Below the pieces are notes generated by a model, which worked only from the letters and a program-made list of their open reading frames with translations, was not told the DNA's origin and searched no databases. From the NCBI GenBank assembly GCA_041581935.1, contig JBFICP010000071.1, positions 1 to 13,684 of the forward strand: a DNA stretch of 13,684 nucleotides, in the 5' to 3' direction. Positions within the stretch are counted from its first letter, which is position 1; every line of letters begins with the position of its first letter. The translations under genes were made by a program, and so were the position numbers. Below are positions 6,944 through 13,346 of the stretch, one piece after another. Source of the stretch: JAABYT01 sp041581935 (GTDB lineage: Bacteria > Pseudomonadota > Gammaproteobacteria > HK1).

Positions 6944-7378
6944 ATGGCATCGAGAAGAAATCAGTTCGATCTGGGCTCGCTGGCCATTCGCTTCATATTG
7001 GCCTTGGCGCTCGTTCTCCTCACCTATAATCCATCGGACTATTCCTACGTCCACTGGTTCAGGGGTGCTTTGTCCGCGGGAGGGGCGGGGCCGGAACACT
7101 ATTTCGTCGGAGTCATTCTCCTTATCGGCTGGGTGATGTTTGTTCGGGCGACTGTTCTGTCGCTCGGTGGAATCGGCATCGTGCTCGGCGCCGCGTTTTT
7201 CGGGACGCTGATGTGGGTGTTGACCACGTATGGAATTATCCCCGCAAAATCGGTCACGGCGATAACCTGGATCACACTCGTGTGCGTGGCATGCCTACTC
7301 GCGATGGGCATGAGCTGGTCGCATATCCGCCGCAGATTGTCCGGACAGTACGACGTGGACGATATAACCGAGGGGTGA
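6944..7378 (+). CDS. DUF6524 family membrane protein
   Basis: A 144-residue integral membrane protein with four predicted helices at about residues 13-29, 52-68, 72-96 and 104-124, and a charged cytoplasmic tail (IRRRLSGQYDVDD). The segment LTYNPSDYSYVHW (26-38), just after helix 1, is the hallmark I associate with DUF6524, a family of small proteobacterial inner-membrane proteins without a known function. The ATG follows a modest AGAAG site seven bases upstream; the N-terminus MASRRNQFDLGSLAIRF fits the family's short Arg-containing start. It stands alone on its strand: the DksA-like gene diverges on its left and the phosphate transporter operon converges on its right. No function is proposed. 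Confidence 0.8.
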   Translation: MASRRNQFDLGSLAIRFILALALVLLTYNPSDYSYVHWFRGALSAGGAGPEHYFVGVILLIGWVMFVRATVLSLGGIGIVLGAAFFGTLMWVLTTYGIIPAKSVTAITWITLVCVACLLAMGMSWSHIRRRLSGQYDVDDITEG

Positions 7379-7592
7379 CCAAGTGAGAAGCGAAGGATCT
7401 AGGGCCGAGGTCTGCTGACAGCAACAATGAAAGGCACTCCGTCGGATTCGCCTCAATCCTGTTCGACACGTTGAGGGTCAAGTCGGCTCATCGCATGGGC
7501 TCCGGTTGTCCGCACGCTCGAACGTACCCGTTCAGGCCGTTCAAAATCCGTACCCCAGAGTCGTTCCCGCTAGGGATAGCCCGGCCTCTGTA
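7379..7592. other. Convergent intergenic region between DUF6524 and pit
   Basis: Both neighbours end here. I looked for hairpins with T-tracts on each strand, for tRNA-like clover-leaf ends and for small coding frames with ribosome binding sites, and found nothing convincing. Open frames crossing into pit are antisense shadows. Confidence 0.35.
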
Positions 7593-8864
7593 TCAGCCGA
7601 GTATTGCCTTGAGAAGAAAGAAGATGAGGATAGACAGCAATGCCCCTGCAGGCAGGGTAACGATCCACGAGGTTACGATTGTCTGAACGACCTTCAGATT
7701 GATGGCAGCGATGCCTCGAGCAAGTCCCACTCCAAGAATCGCACCGACCAGCGTGTGCGTGGTCGAGATGGGGAGGCCGGTACCCGACGCCACCACGACG
7801 GTGATCGCCGCCGCGAGCGTTGCCGCGAAACCGTGGCTGGGCGTGAGCTCGGTAATCCCCGATCCCACGGTTGCCATCACTTTGCGACCATACATGGCGA
7901 GACCTGCAACGATTCCGATTGCACCAATGGCGATTATCCAAAACGGCAGACGGGATTCCTGGGCAACGCTGCCGCCGCTTTGCACGACACCGGCAATGGC
8001 CGCCAGCGGGCCGATGGCATTGGCGACGTCGTTGGATCCGTGGGCAAAGGCCATGGCGCACGCGGTGAAAATCATGAGTACTGTAAATACGCGCTCGACG
8101 CTGCTGAAGTGAAAACTCGGATCCTTGGACGGATCCACCCGAACGCGGCGGATGGAGAGAATACCAATCCCCATGACTGCCAATCCCACGATCACCGCGA
8201 TCAGGTAGCTGTCGGCCAGGGATACGGGAAGTCCGACATGCTTCAAGCCCTTCTGCAGGGTGACAAGCGCTACGATGAATCCCACAAGAAAGATGTAGAA
8301 GGGGACATAACGCTTGGCGCTCTGGAACGGATCGCGGGCATCGAAGATCAGGCGCCGCACACTGGTAAACAGTATGAAAGCGATCAATCCTGCCACAAGC
8401 GGTGACACCACCCAGCTCATGACTATTGGGACGACCTTTGCCCATTGCACGGCATGCACGCCAATGCCTACCGCTCCAAAACCGACGATGGCGCCTACGA
8501 TGGAATGGGTGGTGGAAACCGGCCAGCCGAAATACGAGGCGATGAGCAGCCACAAGCCTGCCGCGAGCAATGACGCGAGCATGCCGTAAACCAGGAGCTC
8601 GGGACTCCCGGCGAGCAACGCGGGATCGATGATGCCCTTTCGAATGGTTGATGTGACTTGACCGCCGGCGAGCACGGCCCCGAGAAGCTCGAATACGGCG
8701 GCAACCAGCACTGCCTGGCGCAACGTCAGCGCCTTGGAACCAACCGACGTGCCCATCGCGTTCGCGACGTCGTTGGCACCAATGCCCCAAGCCATGAACA
8801 GGCCGAAGATGGCCGCAAGCCAGAGCAGGAGCGTCGCGTGTTCCAATGCCGGATCAGCGAGCAA
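7593..8864 (-). CDS. Inorganic phosphate transporter, Pit family
   Basis: A 423-residue low-affinity phosphate transporter of the Pit family, which takes up metal-phosphate with protons through the inner membrane. Both halves of the inverted repeat are intact: GANDVANAMG (29-38) with WPVSTTHSIVGA in the first half, and GSNDVANAIG (276-285) with LPISTTHTLVGA in the second. The Asp residues of both signatures are retained. About ten hydrophobic helices are visible, with a hydrophilic linker near residues 170-190 and 240-257. Translation appears to start at TTG 8864, inside the last codons of the DUF47 gene; no ribosome binding site is apparent, so expression is probably coupled. The nearest in-frame ATG (residue 24) would remove the first helix. 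Confidence 0.95.
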   Translation of the reverse strand: MLADPALEHATLLLWLAAIFGLFMAWGIGANDVANAMGTSVGSKALTLRQAVLVAAVFELLGAVLAGGQVTSTIRKGIIDPALLAGSPELLVYGMLASLLAAGLWLLIASYFGWPVSTTHSIVGAIVGFGAVGIGVHAVQWAKVVPIVMSWVVSPLVAGLIAFILFTSVRRLIFDARDPFQSAKRYVPFYIFLVGFIVALVTLQKGLKHVGLPVSLADSYLIAVIVGLAVMGIGILSIRRVRVDPSKDPSFHFSSVERVFTVLMIFTACAMAFAHGSNDVANAIGPLAAIAGVVQSGGSVAQESRLPFWIIAIGAIGIVAGLAMYGRKVMATVGSGITELTPSHGFAATLAAAITVVVASGTGLPISTTHTLVGAILGVGLARGIAAINLKVVQTIVTSWIVTLPAGALLSILIFFLLKAILG

Positions 8865-9534
8865 GCATGAGTTGAAGACGGCTGCCGACGCGCTGAGCGC
8901 AATCGCCGACGTCTCCGATCAGATCGATCACTCTGTATAGAAACATGACGTCGATGGGCGGCAAGCTCTGCTCCATGCCGAACAAGTTCCCACGAATGTC
9001 CACCTGAATGTTGTCGGTTTTCTTCTCGAGACGGTCGAGCTCGGTGAGCATCTCTCGCACACGCTTGACCTCGGCGCCGCGAAAGCCGGTCTCCACGAGC
9101 TCATCGAGCTCGTTCACGGCCCGTTGGGCCTGCGCGCAGGCGTCGATGCTCGACTTTACGAAGTCCATGAATGCCGGTCCCATCGAATCGGGCAATGTCA
9201 AGCGCCGTCCGCGGACGAGGCCCGCGATATCCTTGGCGCGATTGGCGACGTTGTCCTGCATCGTGAGGACTTCGAGCAAGTCACGCCGTTCCACAGGCAG
9301 GAAGTAGGTGCGTGGCAGATTGAGCCGCAGCTCGTGCTTGAGCTCGTCGGCATCGTCCTCGAGTGCCGCAATCCGTTCCTGGGCTGCGTTGACGGCCTTG
9401 GAGTCACGCTCGAGCACGGCTTCGAAGAGCGGCGCCAGCTCCGCCGCGCACTCCATGACCTTGGCCATGTGAGTTTGCAAAGGCTTTATGGGCGAGGTAC
9501 CGAACAATCGGAAGATGGGATTGATGCGAGCCAC
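8854..9534 (-). CDS. DUF47 (TIGR00153) PhoU-like phosphate transport regulator
   Basis: A 226-residue, almost entirely helical protein of the DUF47/TIGR00153 family, structurally related to PhoU and regularly encoded directly before Pit transporters, where it is thought to control Pit activity. The N-terminus INPIFRLFGTSPIKPLQTHM and the family blocks LRLNLPRTYFLP, RRDLLEVLTMQDNVANRAKDI and PPIDVMFLYRVIDLIGDVGDCAQRVG are all present. E/D-rich helices could bind metal ions as in PhoU. The start is GTG at 9534, with AAGGA about eight bases upstream. Its stop codon lies 11 bases inside the pit frame, so the two genes form a tightly coupled operon. Confidence 0.94.
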   Translation of the reverse strand: MARINPIFRLFGTSPIKPLQTHMAKVMECAAELAPLFEAVLERDSKAVNAAQERIAALEDDADELKHELRLNLPRTYFLPVERRDLLEVLTMQDNVANRAKDIAGLVRGRRLTLPDSMGPAFMDFVKSSIDACAQAQRAVNELDELVETGFRGAEVKRVREMLTELDRLEKKTDNIQVDIRGNLFGMEQSLPPIDVMFLYRVIDLIGDVGDCAQRVGSRLQLMLAR

Positions 9535-9598
9535 ATCGTAATCCTTTTGTGTTGGGTATGGCGCTAAATTTCGAGGCCTGGCGCTGCAGGCGGGCGTG

Positions 9599-9628
9599 AT
9601 GATATTTCTTCGACGACTGTCTCTGCAA
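9599..9628 (-). promoter_or_regulatory. Possible promoter of the DUF47-pit operon
   Basis: On the minus strand a -10-like TATCAT (9599-9604, five of six consensus) lies 18 bases from a weak -35-like TTGCAG (9623-9628). Transcription would begin near 9592, giving a leader of about 58 bases before the GTG at 9534. I did not find a clear pair of PhoB-type TGTCA repeats nearby, in keeping with Pit systems usually not being in the Pho regulon. Confidence 0.28.
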
Positions 9629-9710
9629 ATCCAGTGTCGCGAGAGTAGTCGAAAATCATTGTCGGTACCTCACTTACTCGTCATGTCATTCCGCGAAACA
9701 TAGCCACTGC

Positions 9711-10085
9711 GCCCTGCTAATCGCGCTATCGCTGGCGGCTGGTATCTCTCAGCCCGGAAAGCTCTCCAGTGGGCGTTATATCGTGCCGCTTCTGCTCGCC
9801 TACGTTCCGTTTCTGTCCGGCGACCGGGTCGACGCCATCGGCACATTCGCGTTCGGCACTTTCGGGCTGATCGCACTTGCGGGCGCGCTCGAAGGCTATC
9901 TCGAGGCCCCCGTCTCATGGTGGTTGCGAATCGTTCTGGTCGCGCTCGGCGCCGGGCTGCTGTGGCAGGCGGGGTGGCTCGTCGATGCGGGTGTGCTCGC
10001 GCTCCCGCTGGTGGTGATCGTGCTCAACGTGCGCATGCACCGCCGATCATCCTTAGCCGCCCGGGCGATCTCCGGGATCAGCTGA
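9711..10085 (+). pseudogene. C-terminal remnant of a fused TRAP transporter permease
   Basis: The open frame encodes only the end of a TRAP-type fused (4TM/12TM) permease. Residues RYIVPLLLAYVPFLSGD correspond to the family's IVPFLFVYNPALL segment, and then FGTFGLIALAGALEGYLEAPVSWWLR and VLVALGAGLLWQAGWLVDAG follow the usual order of the last two to three helices. Real fused permeases exceed 600 residues; about 115 remain and nothing like the rest lies upstream. The frame stays open 5' of the recognisable part, so the left edge (set at ALLIALSLAAGIS) is approximate; a GTG at 9783 could start a 100-residue peptide, without a good ribosome binding site. It converges on and overlaps the DadA remnant. 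Identification is by family memory, not alignment. Confidence 0.6.
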
Positions 10086-10348
10086 GTCGGCGCGACGCGA
10101 AGGCGAGATCGTCGAGGCCAATGGCGGGCCGCGTGCCGTCGATGGTGTCGGCCGCCGGATCGGCACTGACGCATGACGGCGTCCAGCCGATCACGCCGTG
10201 GCCGACATCAATGTAGCGATTGGGTATCGGCGTGTTTCCGAGCAACGCAGGGCGCGCCTTCGGTGACGCTGAGCGTGTGGCCGAGACCTGCCGGGCAGTC
10301 TGCGGTCGCGACCCCTAAGACGCCGACGCCGAAGACCATGAGGTTCAT
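10078..10348 (-). pseudogene. Internally deleted D-amino-acid dehydrogenase (DadA-like) remnant
   Basis: Two pieces of one FAD-dependent oxidoreductase are joined. From the ATG at 10348 comes the N-terminal Rossmann strand LMVFGVGVLGVATA then GLGHTLSV, matching the DadA start (VLGAGVVG...GHEVTV; GxGxxG motif kept). After about 10258 homology jumps to the DadA C-terminus in another frame: RPALLGNTPIPNRYIDV, then GHGVIGWTPSC and GTRPAIGLDDLAFASRR, ending at the TGA at 10078-10080. Roughly 320-340 residues of the usual ~415-430 are missing, and the first frame stops at 10208-10210. Normal DadA oxidises D-amino acids at the membrane and feeds the quinone pool; this copy cannot. Its end overlaps the convergent TRAP remnant by eight bases. 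Confidence 0.72.
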
Positions 10349-10383
10349 TGTTCAGAAACAGTCGTGGCGATGGACCGCAGTCG

Positions 10384-10418
10384 CAAAAACGCCCGGGCGG
10401 ACGTGAGCCCGCCCGGGC
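10384..10418 (-). terminator. Intrinsic terminator of the small exported protein gene
   Basis: Read on the minus strand, a perfect 10-bp GC-only stem (CCGCCCGGGC type; arms 10409-10418 and 10391-10400) with an eight-base loop (10401-10408) is followed directly by GTTTTTG. It begins eight bases past the stop codon at 10426. The strong stem and T-tract make it a good Rho-independent terminator. It also insulates the dadA remnant from the gene upstream. Confidence 0.85.
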
Positions 10419-10425
10419 CGGAAAG

Positions 10426-10695
10426 CTATCCGGCTTCCTCTTGTAAAAGCTTGAGGGCTTTTTGCAAGCTCTCCACCGATTCTTTGTGCTTCCCGGATTT
10501 GTGCAGCTGCTCGCCCTCCTGACGGAGTTGCTTGACGGACTTGTTGGCGTCCTCGTCGATGATCGTCTCTTCGTCGAGATCGGGCTTGGACGCGAGAATT
10601 TCGTCAATTTCGACCATCAATACCGGGCAGCTGCCCGCCCAGGCGGCCGGGGCAAACGCGAGCGCGCCAGCCAGCAAAATAGCAATTGTTTTCAT
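10426..10695 (-). CDS. Small exported helical protein, unknown function
   Basis: An 89-residue precursor with a Sec signal peptide (MKTIAILLAGALAFAPAAWA) and likely cleavage after AWA at residue 20, leaving a 69-residue periplasmic protein. The mature form starts GSCPVLMVEIDEIL; the single Cys23 lies at +3 and the lipobox is absent, so it is not an obvious lipoprotein. The second half, SVKQLRQEGEQLHKSGKHKESVESLQKALKLL, reads as a helical hairpin similar to one TPR unit (G..LHK.GKH.ES...L.KA). I recall similar small proteins in other gammaproteobacteria but know no function. The ATG at 10695 is chosen over the open frame to 10773 because GGAGAGGA lies upstream and the signal peptide begins there. 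A strong terminator follows. Confidence 0.75.
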   Translation of the reverse strand: MKTIAILLAGALAFAPAAWAGSCPVLMVEIDEILASKPDLDEETIIDEDANKSVKQLRQEGEQLHKSGKHKESVESLQKALKLLQEEAG

Positions 10696-10873
10696 GATTA
10701 TTTTCCTCTCCTGCACGTCCCTATATTGGCTTATTGCCGTAACCAGTGTGAGCATGCGACGCGTTCTTGGCAAGTCACATCGGCGCTACCGAAGCGAATC
10801 CCATTATGCCATACGCGTAATTGAGGGAGTACGCACATCGTGACGGCGGTCGTGCGGGGCATGGCGCAAGCTT

Positions 10874-10891
10874 CGACCGCTGCCGCGGTCG
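10874..10891. repeat. Perfect 7-bp inverted repeat upstream of the MFS gene
   Basis: CGACCGC (10874-10880) and GCGGTCG (10885-10891) form a perfect palindrome around TGCC. It ends five bases before the proposed -35 of the MFS gene and has no T-tract on either strand, so it could be an operator for a dimeric regulator or simply a chance hairpin in GC-rich DNA. Confidence 0.3.
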
Positions 10892-10896
10892 CAGGC

Positions 10897-10926
10897 TCGA
10901 CGTTGTCACGCTGTTCGGAATATGAT
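10897..10926 (+). promoter_or_regulatory. Possible promoter of the MFS transporter gene
   Basis: TCGACG (10897-10902, four of six to TTGACA) and TATGAT (10921-10926, five of six to TATAAT) are 18 bases apart. Transcription would start near 10933, about 48 bases before the ATG at 10981. Confidence 0.3.
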
Positions 10927-10980
10927 AGCCGACACCCGATCAGCGCATCGCGTTGAAACTCGAACGAAAAATAACGACGA

Positions 10981-12285
10981 ATGACCAGCGCTATCGCTCC
11001 GGTTTCCGCACTTCTACTGAGTGTCGCCTTCCTGCTTGCCGGAAATGGCCTGCAGGGAACCCTGCTGCCCATTCGTGCCGGCATGGAGGCGTTCAGTACT
11101 CCCGATATCGGCGTGATGGGATCGGCCTACTACATCGGATTCGCGTCGGGCTGTCTGCTGGGCGGTCGCATCTTGAGGCGCGCGGGTCACATCCGAACGT
11201 TCACCGCGATGGCATCGGTTGCTTCGGCGGTGGCGCTGGCCCATGCGCTGATTGTGGCCCCGTGGTTCTGGTGGATTGCGCGGGCAACGACCGGATTCTG
11301 TCTCGCGATCCTGTTCATGGTGATCGAAAGCTGGCTCAACGAGCGCTCGACCAGAGAGACCCGCGGCACGGTTCTGTCGATCTACCTCATCATCAATCTC
11401 ACCGTCATCACGGTGGGGCAGATGATGATTACCTTGTACGACCCTGGAGGCTGGCCGCTGTTCGCACTTGCCTCGATTCTGGTGTCGCTCGCGGCGGTGC
11501 CGATCGCCATGACCGCATCGCCCGCGCCGGGCAAGGTCGAAGTCGTAACCGTGCGGGTCTGGCGCCTTTACCGGCTGTCGCCGGTGGGGTTCGCGGGCTG
11601 CGTGACGGTCGGTCTCGCGAACGGGTCCTTCTGGTCGCTGGCGCCGGTTTATGCGCAGCAGACGGGCCTCGACATTACCGGCGTGGCGGTGTTCATGAGC
11701 GCCACCGTCATCGCGGGCGCAGTCGGCCAGATGCCGCTAGGGCGCGCGTCGGATCGGTTTGACCGGCGACGGGTCATCGTCACCGCGTGCATCGGTGCCG
11801 GTATCGCCGGTGGTGCCCTGGCATCCGGACTTCTCACTGCGCCCGCGCACATCCTGATCGCGAGCTGCGTTTTCGGTGTGTTCGCGTTTCCCATTTATGC
11901 CATAGCCGTGGCACACACCAACGATTTTGTGCCCCACGACGAGTTCGTGGAAGCATCGAGTGGGTTGTTGCTTCTGTTCGGCGCGGGTGCTATCGCCGGC
12001 CCCATCGTCGCTTCGTTCATGATGAGCTTGCTCGGTCCGCCGGGACTCTACTTCTTCACCGCCTCGGTGCATGTCTTCATGGCGGGTTTCGCGCTGTATC
12101 GAATGTCGCGACGCGCGCGCGCCCCGATCGAGGATCGCACCACTTTCCGTCACGGACTCGAGGTTGCGGGCACGGTGTCAACTAGCTTCGAGGAAGAGGA
12201 GGCGGCGGGCGTCGAGCCGCGCGCCGAGCTGACGACCGAACCTGCAGTGGGCACAGATCTCGAAGGCAGGCCGAAAGAAGAGTAA
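10981..12285 (+). CDS. MFS transporter, YcaD-like
   Basis: A 434-residue major facilitator superfamily carrier with about twelve hydrophobic helices up to residue ~380. The loop between helices 2 and 3 (GGRILRRAGHIRTF, residues 61-74) is motif A of the YcaD-like branch, and its counterpart GRASDRFDRRR lies at about 252-262 in the second half. The stretch FMVIESWLNERSTRETRG is also typical of this branch (ESWLN). Substrate is unknown; YcaD relatives are orphan exporters or importers. The last ~55 residues form an unusual acidic soluble tail (EEEEAAG... to GRPKEE), probably cytoplasmic. The start ATG has a weak ribosome binding site. It is a single gene: the small exported protein diverges upstream and the C45 enzyme converges downstream. 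Confidence 0.9.
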   Translation: MTSAIAPVSALLLSVAFLLAGNGLQGTLLPIRAGMEAFSTPDIGVMGSAYYIGFASGCLLGGRILRRAGHIRTFTAMASVASAVALAHALIVAPWFWWIARATTGFCLAILFMVIESWLNERSTRETRGTVLSIYLIINLTVITVGQMMITLYDPGGWPLFALASILVSLAAVPIAMTASPAPGKVEVVTVRVWRLYRLSPVGFAGCVTVGLANGSFWSLAPVYAQQTGLDITGVAVFMSATVIAGAVGQMPLGRASDRFDRRRVIVTACIGAGIAGGALASGLLTAPAHILIASCVFGVFAFPIYAIAVAHTNDFVPHDEFVEASSGLLLLFGAGAIAGPIVASFMMSLLGPPGLYFFTASVHVFMAGFALYRMSRRARAPIEDRTTFRHGLEVAGTVSTSFEEEEAAGVEPRAELTTEPAVGTDLEGRPKEE

Positions 12286-12313
12286 CCGCCACGGTGATTC
12301 ACACCATCGGCGG
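12286..12313. terminator. Hairpin between the convergent MFS and C45 genes
   Basis: CCGCC (12286-12290) and GGCGG (12309-12313) enclose GGTG-ATTCA-CACC (12293-12305), giving an interrupted stem immediately after the MFS stop. On the minus strand it is followed by TTACTCTTCTTT, a T-rich tail, so it may end transcription of the C45 gene; on the + strand no T-run follows. Moderate evidence only. Confidence 0.35.
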
Positions 12314-12322
12314 CGGGTCGCA

Positions 12323-13324
12323 TCAATCGCCGGCGGCCGCCAGTCGACCCTCGTCGACGTACTGCACCTGCCAACGGCCTTCGCGGAAGTCGTCGAACGT
12401 GTGGATCCATTTTCCGTTGGGCCAGCGAAGCTCGAGTCTTCCGGCTCTCGGGCGGTACACGGCGGTGTAAAGGGTGCCGTAGCCCTTGCGATAGGCGCGG
12501 CTGAACAAAGGTGGGCGCAGAAATGACTCTACGAGGCCTTCCGGCGTCTCGTCGCAATCGGTGATTCGAGAAATCAGGAAATGCTCGCGTTCGATGGTTG
12601 CGGTCGCGTGCGCATGCTCCATCCACTCGATTTCTCCCTGGTGATTGGTAGCGACCGGAAAATGCCGAACGACGGGGCGCCGATCCGGCGAGACATAAAC
12701 GGTCTTGAAGGCACCGCGCCGATCGAGAACAGTGATGTTATAGGCCATATGGGGTGGAACGCGCTTCAGCACCGACACCGCCTGGCGTGTCGTCTCGCAG
12801 AATTCCAGGATGTAGCGCAGCACCAGCGGAATTCCGAACCCGTCGCCGACCACCTTGCGCCCTCCGAAGGCGAGCGAGACCACCAGCCCGGCGTCGTTCA
12901 TGCCGTCGAGGACACCCCAGAGGCAGTCGCTCATGGCAATAACCCGCCGTCCGTTCCAGGTCGTGTGCAGCAGCACGCCCTCGGTAAGCTTCGGACTGTA
13001 GTCGTAGTTGCGCACGAGTATCTGATTGTGGCCTTCGGGCCAGACGGCCTGGGAGCAGCCCGTCAGGTAAGGTGGGGGACGATAAAGCGCCAGCAGACGG
13101 GCGACGAGATCGCTCCCACCGGCGAGCTGGACCAAACGCTCGTAGGTCGGTATGAGCTCGGGCATGTGTTTCTCGAGCTGCTCGAGTGAAGCTCGATAGC
13201 TCGGACGCGCGGCATCGCCTTCGGACAGAAACCACTTTCGATAAGCGGACCGATGCTTCTCGAAGCTCGCCTGCCATTCAGCGCCCGGCAATGATTCGGC
13301 GATTGCCTCGAAAGTGAACTTCAT
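12323..13324 (-). CDS. C45-family autoproteolytic acyltransferase/hydrolase
   Basis: A 333-residue member of the C45 (acyl-CoA:6-APA acyltransferase-like, Ntn-hydrolase) family. The precursor is expected to cleave itself before Cys90 in LTGCSQAVW, exposing the N-terminal nucleophile; the next motif NQILVRNYDYS (100-110) is the family's RN-x-D block, and GVLDGMNDAGLVVSLAFGG and VATNHQGEIEW also fit. There is no signal peptide, so it should act in the cytoplasm on an acyl or amide substrate that cannot be named. I chose ATG 13324; the frame is open to 13408 but that part is Arg-rich and lies in the upstream gene's end. The gap to that gene is 22 bases, suggesting one operon. Confidence 0.85.
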   Translation of the reverse strand: MKFTFEAIAESLPGAEWQASFEKHRSAYRKWFLSEGDAARPSYRASLEQLEKHMPELIPTYERLVQLAGGSDLVARLLALYRPPPYLTGCSQAVWPEGHNQILVRNYDYSPKLTEGVLLHTTWNGRRVIAMSDCLWGVLDGMNDAGLVVSLAFGGRKVVGDGFGIPLVLRYILEFCETTRQAVSVLKRVPPHMAYNITVLDRRGAFKTVYVSPDRRPVVRHFPVATNHQGEIEWMEHAHATATIEREHFLISRITDCDETPEGLVESFLRPPLFSRAYRKGYGTLYTAVYRPRAGRLELRWPNGKWIHTFDDFREGRWQVQYVDEGRLAAAGD

Positions 13325-13346
13325 CCGCGCATTGAATCCTTCGTCA

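Noticed and set aside
7440..7592. tRNA-like GTTCAAAATCC sequence near 7540
   Set aside because: No matching acceptor stem or anticodon arm could be found around it.
7506..8405. Long + strand open frame opposite pit
   Set aside because: Asp/Gly/His/Arg-rich antisense of the transmembrane-coding pit gene; not protein-like.
7570..8790. 406-codon minus-strand frame in the pit region
   Set aside because: Same strand as pit but another frame; Arg/His/Cys-rich out-of-frame translation, whereas the Pit frame has both GANDVANA signatures.
9540..9710. Pho box upstream of DUF47-pit
   Set aside because: Single TGTCAT-like words occur, but no pair of repeats at 11-base spacing in the right place and orientation.
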